A DNA stretch of 22,484 nt from Chloroflexota bacterium (GCA_023489135.1 JAMDCE010000535.1:1-22484); one strand, 5' to 3'. Counted from the first letter of the stretch, positions 13,973 through 22,266 are shown. Numbers and translations are program-made. Notes: a model not told the origin generated them from the sequence alone.

Positions 13973-15202
13973 TCAAGGATTGGCAGCCGAAGCCGCTTTG
14001 GTTCGCAGGTATTCTTCCGCTTTGTCCAGTTGAGTATCCAGGCCGGCCTGCATGTCCTCGACTGTATACTTTACCTCGATATCCGGCCTGAGGCCCACTT
14101 CGTGAATCTCCTGCTTGTTGGGCGTGCGCCAGCGCGCGATGGTGATCCGCAAGCTGGATTTGTCGCTCAGCTCGTGCACGTTTTGGACCGTGTCTTTGCC
14201 GAAGCTATTCTCGCCGATGAGCACGGCACGACCCGAGTCCTGAAGTGCCCCGGCCACGATCTCGGAGGCGCTCGCGCTGCCCTTGTTTATGAGCACGGCC
14301 ATAGGAACGTCGGCCGCTATAGCGCCCTTCTTAACCTTGAACGGTGTGGAGCTGCCGTCGCGCGATTCCTCATGCAAGACCACGCCCTCGCGCAGAAAGA
14401 TGCTGGCTACGTCGACCGCAGAGTAGAGCAGCCCACCGGGGTTGTTGCGCAGGTCCAGAATAAGCCCCTTGGGCTTCTGCTGCATAAGGGTTTTCACGGC
14501 CTGGCTGAGGTCTCCGGCCGACGGGGTAGCGAAGCCGTTCAACTTGACATAAGCTATACCGCCGTCCAGCATTCTGCTGCGCACCCTGACGCTCTTGATC
14601 TCGGCGCGAACCACTTGGATGATCAGCGGATCGCTCTCCCCTTCGCGGATTATGGTAAGCGTGACCGTGGAGCCGCGGGGACCTCGTATGAGCGAAACGG
14701 CTTCCAGAAGCGACAGATCGGCGGTTTTCTTGTCATCAACCTTTGCGATCACGTCGCCGGGCTTGATGCCGGCTTTGGCCCCAGGCGATTCATCCAGGGG
14801 GGATACGACCGTAAGCTTGTTGTCGCGTAGCTCCACCTCGACGCCGATGCCGTCGAAGCTGCCTTTCATATCGGCTTCGTTGATGGCGGCGTGCTGTGGG
14901 GTGGCAAAACTGGTATAGGGGTCGTCCAGCGCCTCTATCATCCCTTTAACGGCGCCGTAAGTCATCTTGGTCGAATCTATGGCCGAAGAATTCAAGTACT
15001 CTTTGTTGACGAGCTGCCACGCCTCCCAGAACACGCCGAATTCCGACGGCTGGCCCTCTTGGGTTTGGTTAGCCGAAACCGGCACGGAGACCGACGCCGA
15101 TGCCGACTTACGGCCGTTCTCCAGCCCCGCGAAATACGAAGTGGAGGCCACCCCGGCCAAGAGGAACGCCACTACCGTCAGCTTGATCGCCCGCATTAGC
15201 AT
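13973..15202 (-). CDS. C-terminal processing peptidase, S41 family, with PDZ domain
   Basis: An envelope serine protease of the CtpA/Prc type, which trims or degrades exported proteins. The 409-aa protein has an N-terminal signal or membrane anchor (about 5-27), a short Ser-rich linker, a helical segment with DDPYTSFATP (93-102), a PDZ domain (about 115-190, GIGVEV...KPGDVIAKVDDK) and the S41 catalytic domain. The catalytic dyad is Ser311 (GSASASEIVAG) and Lys336 (FGKDTVQ); LDLRNNPGGLL (249-259) is also diagnostic. I chose ATG at 15202, with AAGGAAG 8 nt upstream; the frame stays open further upstream only as an overlap with the hflX 3' end. The following 158 nt up to hflX hold no gene. It is probably read with smpB. 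Confidence 0.94.
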   Translation of the reverse strand: MLMRAIKLTVVAFLLAGVASTSYFAGLENGRKSASASVSVPVSANQTQEGQPSEFGVFWEAWQLVNKEYLNSSAIDSTKMTYGAVKGMIEALDDPYTSFATPQHAAINEADMKGSFDGIGVEVELRDNKLTVVSPLDESPGAKAGIKPGDVIAKVDDKKTADLSLLEAVSLIRGPRGSTVTLTIIREGESDPLIIQVVRAEIKSVRVRSRMLDGGIAYVKLNGFATPSAGDLSQAVKTLMQQKPKGLILDLRNNPGGLLYSAVDVASIFLREGVVLHEESRDGSSTPFKVKKGAIAADVPMAVLINKGSASASEIVAGALQDSGRAVLIGENSFGKDTVQNVHELSDKSSLRITIARWRTPNKQEIHEVGLRPDIEVKYTVEDMQAGLDTQLDKAEEYLRTKAASAANP

Positions 15203-15360
15203 TTGGAAATCTTCCTTCCCGTTGGTTAGTCGCGGATCATGTTGTCGGTCAATCGCCCGAACCTGCGGCCGGTCGCGCCTGAAGGCGAATAGCCATTGAC
15301 ATAATGACCATAGTTGGAAGTTGGCATGGGCACGAGAAGGCCCCCGGCTATCTCCCTCCC

Positions 15361-16704
15361 TTATACCGCGTAAGGCTTGAACCGGTCGACCAGCTTCTGC
15401 GATACTTTGCCGGCCACGATGACACCATCCGGCGTGTAGCTGCGCTTCTTGACCGTAGCCTTGGCGTGGAACAACGCCAGCAACTCGCCCTCGGAATACG
15501 GTAGCTTCAGCTTGATGTCCACCAGGTTCTCGTCCAGAACCGTCTCGATCTTGGCCAACAGATCGGAGAAGCCCCATTCTTTTGCGGCCGAAACCGCCAC
15601 GCCATTGCGATAGCGCGACACCAGCTCATCCAGCGGCTCCCGCGCGTCTCCGAGCAAAGCCCTGTAGCTTCCGTTTCCGGCCCCGGGGCCGCCGGTCGAG
15701 ACCTGGACCAGCTTATCTATCTTGTTAAGCACCGTGACCATCGGCTTATCCGACAGCTTCAGGTCGGACAATATCTTTCCCACCGTAACACTTTGTTCGT
15801 ACCCGGCCGGGTGCGTTATGTCAACCACGTGAACCAGCACGTCCGCCAGTTCCAGCTCTTCCAGAGTGGCCCTGAAGGCCGCCACCACGGCCGGTGGCAG
15901 CTTCTGGATGAACCCCACGGTATCGCTGATGAGGACTTGCTTGCCGCCAGGAAGCTTCACCCGCCGCGTGGTCGGGTCCAGCGTGTCGAAGAGCCGATCC
16001 TGAGCCGTGATCTCGGCGTCGCTGAGGGCGTTCAGTAGCGTGGACTTGCCTGCATTGGTATAACCTACCAGGGCCACTACCGGCATCCCCTCCTCCTCTC
16101 GGTGCTGACGGTAGAGGCTGCGATGGCGCCTCACCTTCTCGATTTCCCTGGTTAGCTCGCTTATGCGTTGCCGAACCCGCCTCCGGTCAACCTCCAGTTG
16201 TGTTTCACCCGGGCCACCTCGCGCGCCTATTCCCCCGAACTGCCGCGAAAGGTGGGTCCATTGACGTGTCAGGCGCGGCAACAGGTACTCGTATTGAGCC
16301 AGCTCCACCTGCAGGTGTCCCTCCCGCGTCCGAGCCCGCTGCGCGAATATGTCCAGGATGAGCGCGGTGCGATCTATCACCTTGACCCCCAGGTCCTGCT
16401 CCACATTGCGCTGTTGCGAGGGGGTCAGCTCGTCGTCGAAAATAACTACGTCGAAGCCCAGCTCTTTCTTCAGTTGTTGCAGCTGCTGCAGCTTGCCCGT
16501 GCCCACGAAATGTCGCGGGTGAGGCGCCTCCAGCTTCTGAATGGTCGCGCCGACGACCTGCGCCCCAGCGGTGTCGGCCAGCTGTCTCAGCTCCTCGATG
16601 GAATCGTCGATCGACCAGAGGCTTCCGCCTCCGCCTATCTCGACCCCCACGAGGAAGGCCTTTTCCGTGGGGCGCTGCGTTGCTACTACTTTAGTGGCCT
16701 GCAT
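15361..16704 (-). CDS. hflX: Ribosome-associated GTPase HflX
   Basis: HflX is a GTPase that binds the 50S subunit and splits stalled or hibernating ribosomes, often under heat stress. The 447-aa protein has the N-terminal HflX domain (to about 190) with the GGxGxRGPGE-like loop (FGGIGARGGPGETQLEVDRR). The GTPase domain has G1 GYTNAGKS (214-221), G3 DTVGF (261-265) and G4 NKID (327-330). A C-terminal domain of about 70 residues ends near 447. ATG at 16704 has GGGA 6 nt upstream; TTG at 16716 would add four residues. It lies about 50 nt behind miaA on the same strand, a common pairing, though hfq is not between them here. With smpB-ssrA downstream, the block is rich in ribosome-rescue functions. 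Confidence 0.95.
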   Translation of the reverse strand: MQATKVVATQRPTEKAFLVGVEIGGGGSLWSIDDSIEELRQLADTAGAQVVGATIQKLEAPHPRHFVGTGKLQQLQQLKKELGFDVVIFDDELTPSQQRNVEQDLGVKVIDRTALILDIFAQRARTREGHLQVELAQYEYLLPRLTRQWTHLSRQFGGIGARGGPGETQLEVDRRRVRQRISELTREIEKVRRHRSLYRQHREEEGMPVVALVGYTNAGKSTLLNALSDAEITAQDRLFDTLDPTTRRVKLPGGKQVLISDTVGFIQKLPPAVVAAFRATLEELELADVLVHVVDITHPAGYEQSVTVGKILSDLKLSDKPMVTVLNKIDKLVQVSTGGPGAGNGSYRALLGDAREPLDELVSRYRNGVAVSAAKEWGFSDLLAKIETVLDENLVDIKLKLPYSEGELLALFHAKATVKKRSYTPDGVIVAGKVSQKLVDRFKPYAV

Positions 16705-16754
16705 CTCTTTTCCCAAGTTCCCAAGATAAACTATAGGCTATTTGGTGAATCAAG

Positions 16755-17711
16755 TCAATGTTCAGGCAGGCATCCGGCGACGAACTCTCGCACCAGCGAT
16801 TCCGCCAGAGCCACCATTCCCGGCTCGCGATTTATCCAGGCGATGCCTGGATCTCCGAGCCTGAACCACGTATACTGCTGGCGCGCAAAGCGATGGGTTT
16901 GGTGTTTGATCATCTGGATGGCGGAAGGCCAATCTGCCTCTCCCCGCAGATACATCCCTATCTGTCGGTAGCCCAGGCCCGACATCGAGGGGAGCTCGTA
17001 GCCGTAGCCCATCTCCACCAACCTTCTCGTTTCTTCGACCAGACCCCTTCGTATCTGCTGGTCTACCCGCCGGTCGATTCGACTATAGAGCTCGCCGCGC
17101 TCGCAGGTCAACCCCACGGTCAACATCTGGTATCCCGGTGGACGGGAGCGCTGTAGCTCGCTAATGGGCCGGCCGGCCACGTGAAACACCTCCAGCGCGC
17201 GAATCACCCGCCGCACGTTTCGGGGGTCGATCTTGCCGGCCGCGACGGGATCCACGGACGCCAACTGGCGGTGCAGCGCCTCGGCTCCTTCTCGCACCGC
17301 CAGGGCTTCCATCCGCTCTCGAAAGGCCGGGTCCGGCGGTACGCGCGGGATCGAGAGGCCCTCTACCACCGCTTTGACGTACAACCCGGTGCCCCCCACC
17401 AGCAGAGGGAGGTTCCCGCGGGACAGTATCTGGTCGATGTTTTGATAAGCGTCGCGCTGGAAGTTGGCCAGGGTGTATTCCTGATCCGGATCGACGACGT
17501 CGATGAGATGGTGTGGCACGAGGGCCTGTTCCTCGGGAGTGGGCTTGGCGGTGCCGATGTCCATGTACCGGTAGATCTGCCGCGAGTCGGCGGATACTAT
17601 CTCTCCGTCGAGCGCGACCGCCAGTTGCAGAGCCAGTTCGCTCTTGCCCACGGCCGTGGGACCTACTACGGCTATCAGGGGTCTACACTTGTCAGTCGAC
17701 GATGAGCTCAC
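16755..17711 (-). CDS. miaA: tRNA dimethylallyltransferase MiaA
   Basis: MiaA transfers a dimethylallyl group to A37 of tRNAs reading codons that begin with U, the first step toward ms2i6A. The 318-aa protein has the P-loop GPTAVGKS (17-24), the catalytic and tRNA-binding stretch DSRQIYRYMDIGTAKP (about 42-57), HHLIDVVDPDQEYT and LLVGGTGLYVKAVVEGL. The C-terminal RQQYTWFR (about 293-300) is a family hallmark. I chose GTG at 17711, which overlaps the stop of the upstream amidase by four bases (GTGA) and implies translational coupling. TTG at 17714 is the alternative. Length and motifs are normal. It is followed by hflX. Confidence 0.95.
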   Translation of the reverse strand: MSSSSTDKCRPLIAVVGPTAVGKSELALQLAVALDGEIVSADSRQIYRYMDIGTAKPTPEEQALVPHHLIDVVDPDQEYTLANFQRDAYQNIDQILSRGNLPLLVGGTGLYVKAVVEGLSIPRVPPDPAFRERMEALAVREGAEALHRQLASVDPVAAGKIDPRNVRRVIRALEVFHVAGRPISELQRSRPPGYQMLTVGLTCERGELYSRIDRRVDQQIRRGLVEETRRLVEMGYGYELPSMSGLGYRQIGMYLRGEADWPSAIQMIKHQTHRFARQQYTWFRLGDPGIAWINREPGMVALAESLVREFVAGCLPEH

Positions 17712-19969
17712 CAACCACCAGAAGCGCTCTTGAATATTGGCAGCACGTGCAGCCGCGTTAGTCCGCTCGTATCGTAGCCCGCGCTGGCCCGTCCGGAGGT
17801 AAGGACGCTCGCGTTTCCGGCCAGGTCCCGACCGGTGAGCCGGAAGAAGTAGCTAGCGCCGGGAACGCCATCCACGAACAGGGCGCTCGTTCCCGTAGCC
17901 CCCCGCAGCCATGGCTGCCAAGTGTTCATACCGTCTCCGCTTATGTCAACGTCGTAGTTCGCCATCCCGGATATCGCATCGCTCCCGGACCAGTTGATCA
18001 CGAACCAGTTGTGCACGGGATTGGGAGGGACCGACAGGCTCAGGACCGGCGCAGTGTTATCCACCGTGGTGAAGGCGTCGTACTGGTCCGCCGATTTGGA
18101 TTCCCGGTTCCCGCTCGCGTCTTCGGCCAGGGACCGGAAATAGTAAGTGTGGCCCTCCCCGGCGCTGAACTGCGCCTGCATGGCGGGGGCCGGGTATTGG
18201 CCCGGCCAGGCGTTCCAGTTGCCGGTCAGTCCATCCCGGTACTCGATGTAGTACTTGACTGCAGTATTTGTGCCGCTCCAGGACACCGGGAAGGGTTGCC
18301 TGACAAAGCGCGGGAGTGGGGCGACCTTCGACGAGGGAGGGGCCGCGCCGGTTACCCTCACGGGAGTCGATCCCTGGTCGTCGGCAATCCAGGCGACCCC
18401 TTCTTGAACGAGGCCGGTCCAGTAGTTGGTGGTCTTGACGGTCGAGAGGCGCACGTAACCGACGACCGTGGTCGTTTCTCCCGGCGCCAGGTCTTTCCCC
18501 AGTCCCCAGCGGTAAGGATGATCTGCGCTTTGACTGCGCCCGCTAAAATCGAGGCCGACGCGAAATCGGCCGTACTTCTCGGCTTCCACGCTGGTGTACT
18601 GGTCGCCTTCGCTGTAGACGAAGCCCGGAGCGGGGCCCTGTGTCTGGGCGGTGGAGGATCCGTTGTTGCGCACAGTGACCGCAACCTTAAGCAGGTTGCC
18701 CGAAGTAACCTGGGCCGGGGCGATCTGAGAAGAAAGTATCTCGATAGATCCGGGCGCTCCTATCCGGTCACGAACCGCGCCCCGGAACGAGCTCAGCAAG
18801 GAGTAGGCGACGTCGCCCGGACAGCTGGTATACAGGGCGTTGCGATGTCCCATTATCGCCGGTAGGTTCTTGTCCACGAAATAAGTGCTCATGGCCATAG
18901 GGTCTATGCCGCGTTGATCGGCCTTCCATGACAGCAGGTTGATCATGCTGTTCTGGGCCGCCGTGCTGGGAGCAACGGAGGTGAAATCTCCCAGGAAAGT
19001 TGCACCCATGCTGCCCCAGTTGTATTGCAGGGCGTGCCCGGCCACCACGTCGTCGCCTCCGGCCCTTCCCTCATACACTACACCGTTGGGATCGACGAGA
19101 AAGTTGTAGCCGATGTCGCCCCATTTGTTGGTGATCGCGTGGTAATACCATATCGCCCTCACCTCGGCGGGCCAATCTATTGCCGAGTTCGAGGTGGCAG
19201 TGTGGTGCACTATGATGTTGGTAACGGTCCGGTACTCCGGCGGCCAGTCGGGGCTGCTCTGCCCGTCGGGAGAGCCCCAGGATGTTCGCGAGACGACCGG
19301 GGGCTTGGAAACAGCCTGAGGTTCGGCGGTGGAGGCCGAGGCAAACCGGGACGCGGAGATCTGGCCGGAAGCAGGGCCGTCATAGGGGTTCACGAAGGAG
19401 AAACTGAGGGAAGATATGCTGGGGCGAGTCCCTGAGTTGGAGCCCAGTAGAGTCAAGCGGGCCTGGGCGTAATTGTACGCCCCATCGCGAATATCGTAGT
19501 CGGCCAATCTAGATAATCGCTGGCCATCGGCTCCGAACTGGAGGTCGTCGTCCACCTCCAGCGGACGCCAATCCGTCCAGGCCACGCCATCTCTGCTCAC
19601 CCGTAGCTCGATTCGGAGACTCTCCAGGTCGTCCAGAGTGCCGCGCCAGCGCAGTCCGACGTGGCTAAAGGGGATCGGAGAGGTCACGGGGGAGGAAGTG
19701 ACCACGCCACTGGCGGCCGATGCCGGGACGAGCTCTCCACCCGAAGCGACCACTCCCTGGCGAATGCTGCTTTGGAGCTCGACCGGGGAGAGTGTCTTTT
19801 CCGCCCCGATCACCGTGGCAAGCCGATTGACCTTTACGAGCGGCGCCGTTCCAGTCGGCTCTTCCGCGCTTACCATCAGCACCCCGAATGAGCTTGCCAG
19901 TTGAGCGAGAAGAAGAGCGAGCGTCGCGGCTGTGGCTAGTCGCCTACCTATCCACCCCATACCCACCAT
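17708..19969 (-). CDS. Secreted N-acetylmuramoyl-L-alanine amidase (PGRP/amidase_2 type) with C-terminal beta-rich domains
   Basis: A 753-aa exported zinc amidase that should cut the bond between muramic acid and the stem peptide, acting in wall turnover or on foreign walls. A signal peptide spans about 1-36 (RR, hydrophobic run, VSAEE). A beta-sandwich-like region (100-195) comes next. The amidase domain (about 225-400) has zinc ligands His255 (IIVHHTATS), His375 (IMGHRNAL) and Cys383 (SCPGDV), with WGDIGYNFLVDPNG between. Asp/His replacement of the Cys in T7-lysozyme style is not seen. The remaining 350 residues include a CARDB-like segment (415-510, VAVTVRNNGSSTAQT) and two repeats with aromatic W/Y patterns and DASGN/DLAGN (618-622, 715-719), resembling fibronectin- or Ig-like modules. 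Alternative ATG at 19960. The ribosome binding site is weak. It is the first gene of the minus-strand run. Confidence 0.9.
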   Translation of the reverse strand: MVGMGWIGRRLATAATLALLLAQLASSFGVLMVSAEEPTGTAPLVKVNRLATVIGAEKTLSPVELQSSIRQGVVASGGELVPASAASGVVTSSPVTSPIPFSHVGLRWRGTLDDLESLRIELRVSRDGVAWTDWRPLEVDDDLQFGADGQRLSRLADYDIRDGAYNYAQARLTLLGSNSGTRPSISSLSFSFVNPYDGPASGQISASRFASASTAEPQAVSKPPVVSRTSWGSPDGQSSPDWPPEYRTVTNIIVHHTATSNSAIDWPAEVRAIWYYHAITNKWGDIGYNFLVDPNGVVYEGRAGGDDVVAGHALQYNWGSMGATFLGDFTSVAPSTAAQNSMINLLSWKADQRGIDPMAMSTYFVDKNLPAIMGHRNALYTSCPGDVAYSLLSSFRGAVRDRIGAPGSIEILSSQIAPAQVTSGNLLKVAVTVRNNGSSTAQTQGPAPGFVYSEGDQYTSVEAEKYGRFRVGLDFSGRSQSADHPYRWGLGKDLAPGETTTVVGYVRLSTVKTTNYWTGLVQEGVAWIADDQGSTPVRVTGAAPPSSKVAPLPRFVRQPFPVSWSGTNTAVKYYIEYRDGLTGNWNAWPGQYPAPAMQAQFSAGEGHTYYFRSLAEDASGNRESKSADQYDAFTTVDNTAPVLSLSVPPNPVHNWFVINWSGSDAISGMANYDVDISGDGMNTWQPWLRGATGTSALFVDGVPGASYFFRLTGRDLAGNASVLTSGRASAGYDTSGLTRLHVLPIFKSASGGW

Positions 19970-20095
19970 TGACCGACCACATGAAACGAGTAATCAAGTA
20001 ACCACCACTTTGTTCCCGCCTATGTTACCACCTTTCGTCAAGGTTGGCAATCGCTAATAAGTCTGGGTCCTGGGGCAGGGTCCAGAATGACTGTG

Positions 20096-20104
20096 TGCTA
20101 TAAT
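20096..20104 (+). promoter_or_regulatory. Extended -10 promoter of the metallophosphoesterase gene
   Basis: TGC-TATAAT is a perfect extended -10. No convincing -35 lies 17 nt upstream. The start point would be near 20111, about 40 nt before the ATG. It is divergent from the amidase gene, whose own promoter I cannot place. Confidence 0.5.
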
Positions 20105-20151
20105 TATTACTGAGAGCCTATCGGACGATACTTACCCTTCGGAGGACTCGC

Positions 20152-20859
20152 ATGATTCGAGTCGCGGCCATCGGCGACGTGCACTGCTGGGAGGGAGCCG
20201 ACGGGCATTTCAAGCCCCTCTTCAGCAAGATAAACTCGGAGGCCGATGTCTTCCTTCTCGCCGGCGACTTGACCATGGCCGGAAAGGTGGAGGAGGCCGA
20301 GGTGTTGATGAGGGAACTGGAGGTAGTAAAGGTACCTATGGTGGCGGTCGTGGGAAACCACGATTGCGACGAAGGCAAGGACAACGAAATCGCCGATCTT
20401 CTGCGCCGAAGGGAAATACCGGTGTTGGAAGGAAACAGCGTGGTGTTCCAGGTAGATGGCAAGACGGTCGGAATTGCCGGGACCAAAGGGTTCTGCGGAG
20501 GATTTGACAAGTACGCGGTGGCGCCCTATGGAGAACAAGCGCTCAAAGATTTCGTGCACGCCTCTCTGACAGAAGCGTACAAGCTCGAGGAGGCATTGAG
20601 CCCTTTGGATGCCGACTACCGCGTGGTGCTGCTGCACTATGCCCCCATTCGCGACACCGTGGTAGGTGAGGCTCTGGAGCTGTGGCCCTTCCTGGGCAGC
20701 TCTGCCCTGATCAAACCGGTGGAGCGCTTTGGGGCGAACGTCGTGTTCCACGCTCACGCCCACTATGGTTCGCCGAGGGGCACTTCTAAGAACGGTGTTC
20801 CCGTTTTCAACGTCGCCCGCACGGTTATGAAAGGCTATTTCGTATTTAACCTAGATTAG
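20152..20859 (+). CDS. Calcineurin-like metallophosphoesterase
   Basis: A 235-aa phosphoesterase of the calcineurin-like fold with all metal-binding motifs: Asp9 and His11 (AAIGDVH), Asp39 (LLAGDLT), Asn69-His70 (VVGNHDCD), His162 (LLHYAP) and a HAHAH cluster (200-204). These usually bind two metal ions and hydrolyse phosphomono- or diesters. The substrate is not predictable; nucleotides, phospholipids and nucleic acids are all possible. It has no signal peptide and so is cytoplasmic. The ATG at 20152 has CGGAGGA five nt upstream, a strong ribosome binding site. It is complete, and is followed by a separate promoter for the rhamnose gene, so it is probably a single-gene unit. Confidence 0.92.
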   Translation: MIRVAAIGDVHCWEGADGHFKPLFSKINSEADVFLLAGDLTMAGKVEEAEVLMRELEVVKVPMVAVVGNHDCDEGKDNEIADLLRRREIPVLEGNSVVFQVDGKTVGIAGTKGFCGGFDKYAVAPYGEQALKDFVHASLTEAYKLEEALSPLDADYRVVLLHYAPIRDTVVGEALELWPFLGSSALIKPVERFGANVVFHAHAHYGSPRGTSKNGVPVFNVARTVMKGYFVFNLD

Positions 20860-20906
20860 ATCGTACTGGCAGCCTTTCCCCTCCTCTTCCATTTCCTCAC
20901 GGGCTT

Positions 20907-20915
20907 TGGTAGAAT
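20907..20915 (+). promoter_or_regulatory. Extended -10 promoter of rfbD
   Basis: TGG-TAGAAT forms an extended -10 without a clear -35. Transcription would start near 20922 and give a leader of about 100 nt before the TTG at 21022. The leader contains an unused GGAGGAG (20930-20936), a CCCCAAG/CTTGGGG stem (20941-20947 with 20968-20974) and the 12-bp palindrome GTTCAATTGAAC (about 20976-20987). Confidence 0.42.
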
Positions 20916-21021
20916 ACGTTCACCTGACTGGAGGAGTTTGCCCCAAGATCCGGCTACGAACCAAGAGCTTGGGGGGTTCAATTGAACGCCCTTACCAGGG
21001 AAGTCTGGAGGGACCGACACG

Positions 21022-21873
21022 TTGCGAATTCTGATCACTGGCGCGGGTGGACAACTCGGCCAGGAGCTGCCAAGGAGCCTTGAGGGCGACGAGGTATTTG
21101 CCTTCGACCACAATGGACTGGACATTACCGACCTCGATAGGACCCGGTCCATCGTGAGAGAGCTAAATCCCGAGGTGGTCATACATTCCGCGGCCTATAC
21201 TAACGTGGACGGGTGTGAGACCGACCCGGAACGGGCTCGCCTTGTCAATGCCCTTGGGACGCGCAACGTGGCTCTGGCCTGCCACGATTGCGGCGCCGCC
21301 ATGGCCTATATCAGCACGGACTACGTGTTCGATGGAACCAAGGGCTCTCCTTATCTGGAGTCCGACGAGACCAACCCAATCAGCGTCTACGGGGAATCCA
21401 AGCTGGAGGGGGAGCGTCAGGTGAGGGCCGTGCTGAGCAAGCATTACATAGTGAGGACTTCCTGGCTGTACTCCAACAGCGGCAAGAATTTCGTCAAGAC
21501 GATCTTGTCGCTGGCCCGGCGAGGAGGCTTGCTGGGGGTTGTGGACGAGATAGGATCGCCCACCTACGCCAGAGACCTGGCCGGTGGACTTGCGACGTTG
21601 ATTCGCCGGCAGGATTTTGGCGTATTTCATCTTCCCAATGAGGGGGCTTGCTCGCGCTTCGAGTGGATGAGAGCAATCGTCGAGATGGCCGGGGTCGACA
21701 CGGAGGTAAGGCCGGTAACCGCCGATGAGTTCCTGGCAGATCATCCCCTTCCCGCCCGGCGCCCTCACAACTCGACCTTGAAGAATCATAGGGCTGCCGG
21801 TGTATTGGGCATTCAACTGAGGCCGTGGCGCACCGCCCTGGCCGAGATGATCGAGAGGGAAGCTAGACTGTGA
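21022..21873 (+). CDS. rfbD: dTDP-4-dehydrorhamnose reductase (RmlD/RfbD)
   Basis: An NAD(P)H-dependent reductase of the extended short-chain family that makes dTDP-L-rhamnose, the last step before rhamnose is built into surface polysaccharide. The 283-aa protein has the nucleotide-binding GAGGQLG (7-13), DITD (34-37), NPEVVIHSAAYTNVDGCE (49-66), STDYVFDG (98-105) and the catalytic Tyr123-x3-Lys127 in SVYGESKLEGE. Late motifs GSPTYARDLA and FHLPNEG also fit. The start is TTG at 21022, with TCTGGAGGG about 10 nt upstream; no ATG keeps the Rossmann motif. The other rml genes (rfbA, B, C) are not in the window. A rare alternative is a related methionine adenosyltransferase regulatory subunit-like reductase, but RmlD is much likelier. 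Confidence 0.93.
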   Translation: MRILITGAGGQLGQELPRSLEGDEVFAFDHNGLDITDLDRTRSIVRELNPEVVIHSAAYTNVDGCETDPERARLVNALGTRNVALACHDCGAAMAYISTDYVFDGTKGSPYLESDETNPISVYGESKLEGERQVRAVLSKHYIVRTSWLYSNSGKNFVKTILSLARRGGLLGVVDEIGSPTYARDLAGGLATLIRRQDFGVFHLPNEGACSRFEWMRAIVEMAGVDTEVRPVTADEFLADHPLPARRPHNSTLKNHRAAGVLGIQLRPWRTALAEMIEREARL

Positions 21874-21904
21874 AAAACGGATAGGCCATCTGCGGCCTAT
21901 CCGT
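21872..21904 (-). terminator. Terminator of the SWIM gene, shared hairpin with rfbD
   Basis: A perfect 11-bp stem, ACGGATAGGCC (21877-21887) with GGCCTATCCGT (21894-21904), has a 6-nt loop. The U-run (TTTTT) lies on the minus-strand side, so it chiefly ends the SWIM-gene transcript. On the plus strand the hairpin follows the rfbD stop by 3 nt without a U-run and could still protect that 3' end. Confidence 0.8.
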
Positions 21905-21920
21905 CGAACTGCGGGAGATT

Positions 21921-22196
21921 CTACTTGGCCACCATCACCTGAGCGAGGTGCTTTTGGCCATCGGCTTCCTTGGGCAACATCTCTCCAAAGATGCGCTCCA
22001 GCGCCATGGTATGGCTGCACGTCTTCCAGCCGCTAAAGAAGTTGCACGAGCAGTGCCAGCAGCCGTCATGCAAGGAAACGTCGTAGACGTCGTGTTCCCC
22101 TCGAAAAGTAACCTTTAGTTCGGAGAAATTAATTCGATCGCGTTCTTCCGCATAACGTTTTGCCTTTTCAATCTTGCCGATCAGACTCGAATGCAC
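21921..22196 (-). CDS. Small SWIM zinc-finger protein
   Basis: A 91-aa protein built around one SWIM finger, CxCx(n)CxH: Cys49, Cys51 (HCSCNFFSG), Cys60 and His62 (KTCSH). The N-terminal part is charged and helical (SLIGKIEKAKRYAEERDRI), followed by a beta hairpin (LKVTFRGEHDVYDVSL). SWIM domains bind zinc and mediate DNA or protein contacts; free-standing short ones have no settled function. I chose GTG at 22196 because AGGAGG (22204-22209) stands 7 nt upstream. The frame runs open to 22277, but that extension reads through the leader and has no ribosome binding site. The gene has a strong promoter about 200 nt away and an intrinsic terminator in between, so its expression is probably controlled by read-through. 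Confidence 0.82.
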   Translation of the reverse strand: MHSSLIGKIEKAKRYAEERDRINFSELKVTFRGEHDVYDVSLHDGCWHCSCNFFSGWKTCSHTMALERIFGEMLPKEADGQKHLAQVMVAK

Positions 22197-22251
22197 CTTA
22201 CGTCCTCCTTGAAGCTTCTCGTGTAGTCCGCGATCTGGGTGCGTTGCTCGC

Positions 22252-22265
22252 TTGGTCGCGACCAA
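22252..22265. repeat. Perfect 14-bp palindrome in the SWIM-gene leader
   Basis: TTGGTCGCGACCAA is its own reverse complement. It lies right after the U-run of the leader terminator and about 55 nt before the SWIM start. Its half-site also occurs upstream (CGACCAA on the plus strand, 22366-22372), so in RNA the two could pair over a distance. It could equally be a dimeric operator. Confidence 0.5.
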
Positions 22266-22266
22266 C

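Noticed and set aside
13694..14830. A 378-codon plus-strand open frame
   Set aside because: It is antisense to smpB and the S41 protease gene, both with clear catalytic or family motifs. Its own product shows no domain, and it has no independent ribosome binding site. It is a GC-rich shadow frame.
20107..20763. A 218-codon minus-strand frame
   Set aside because: It is antisense to the metallophosphoesterase, whose metal ligands are all intact.
21163..22020. A 285-codon minus-strand frame
   Set aside because: It is antisense to rfbD and runs into the SWIM gene in another frame. It has no domain and no ribosome binding site.
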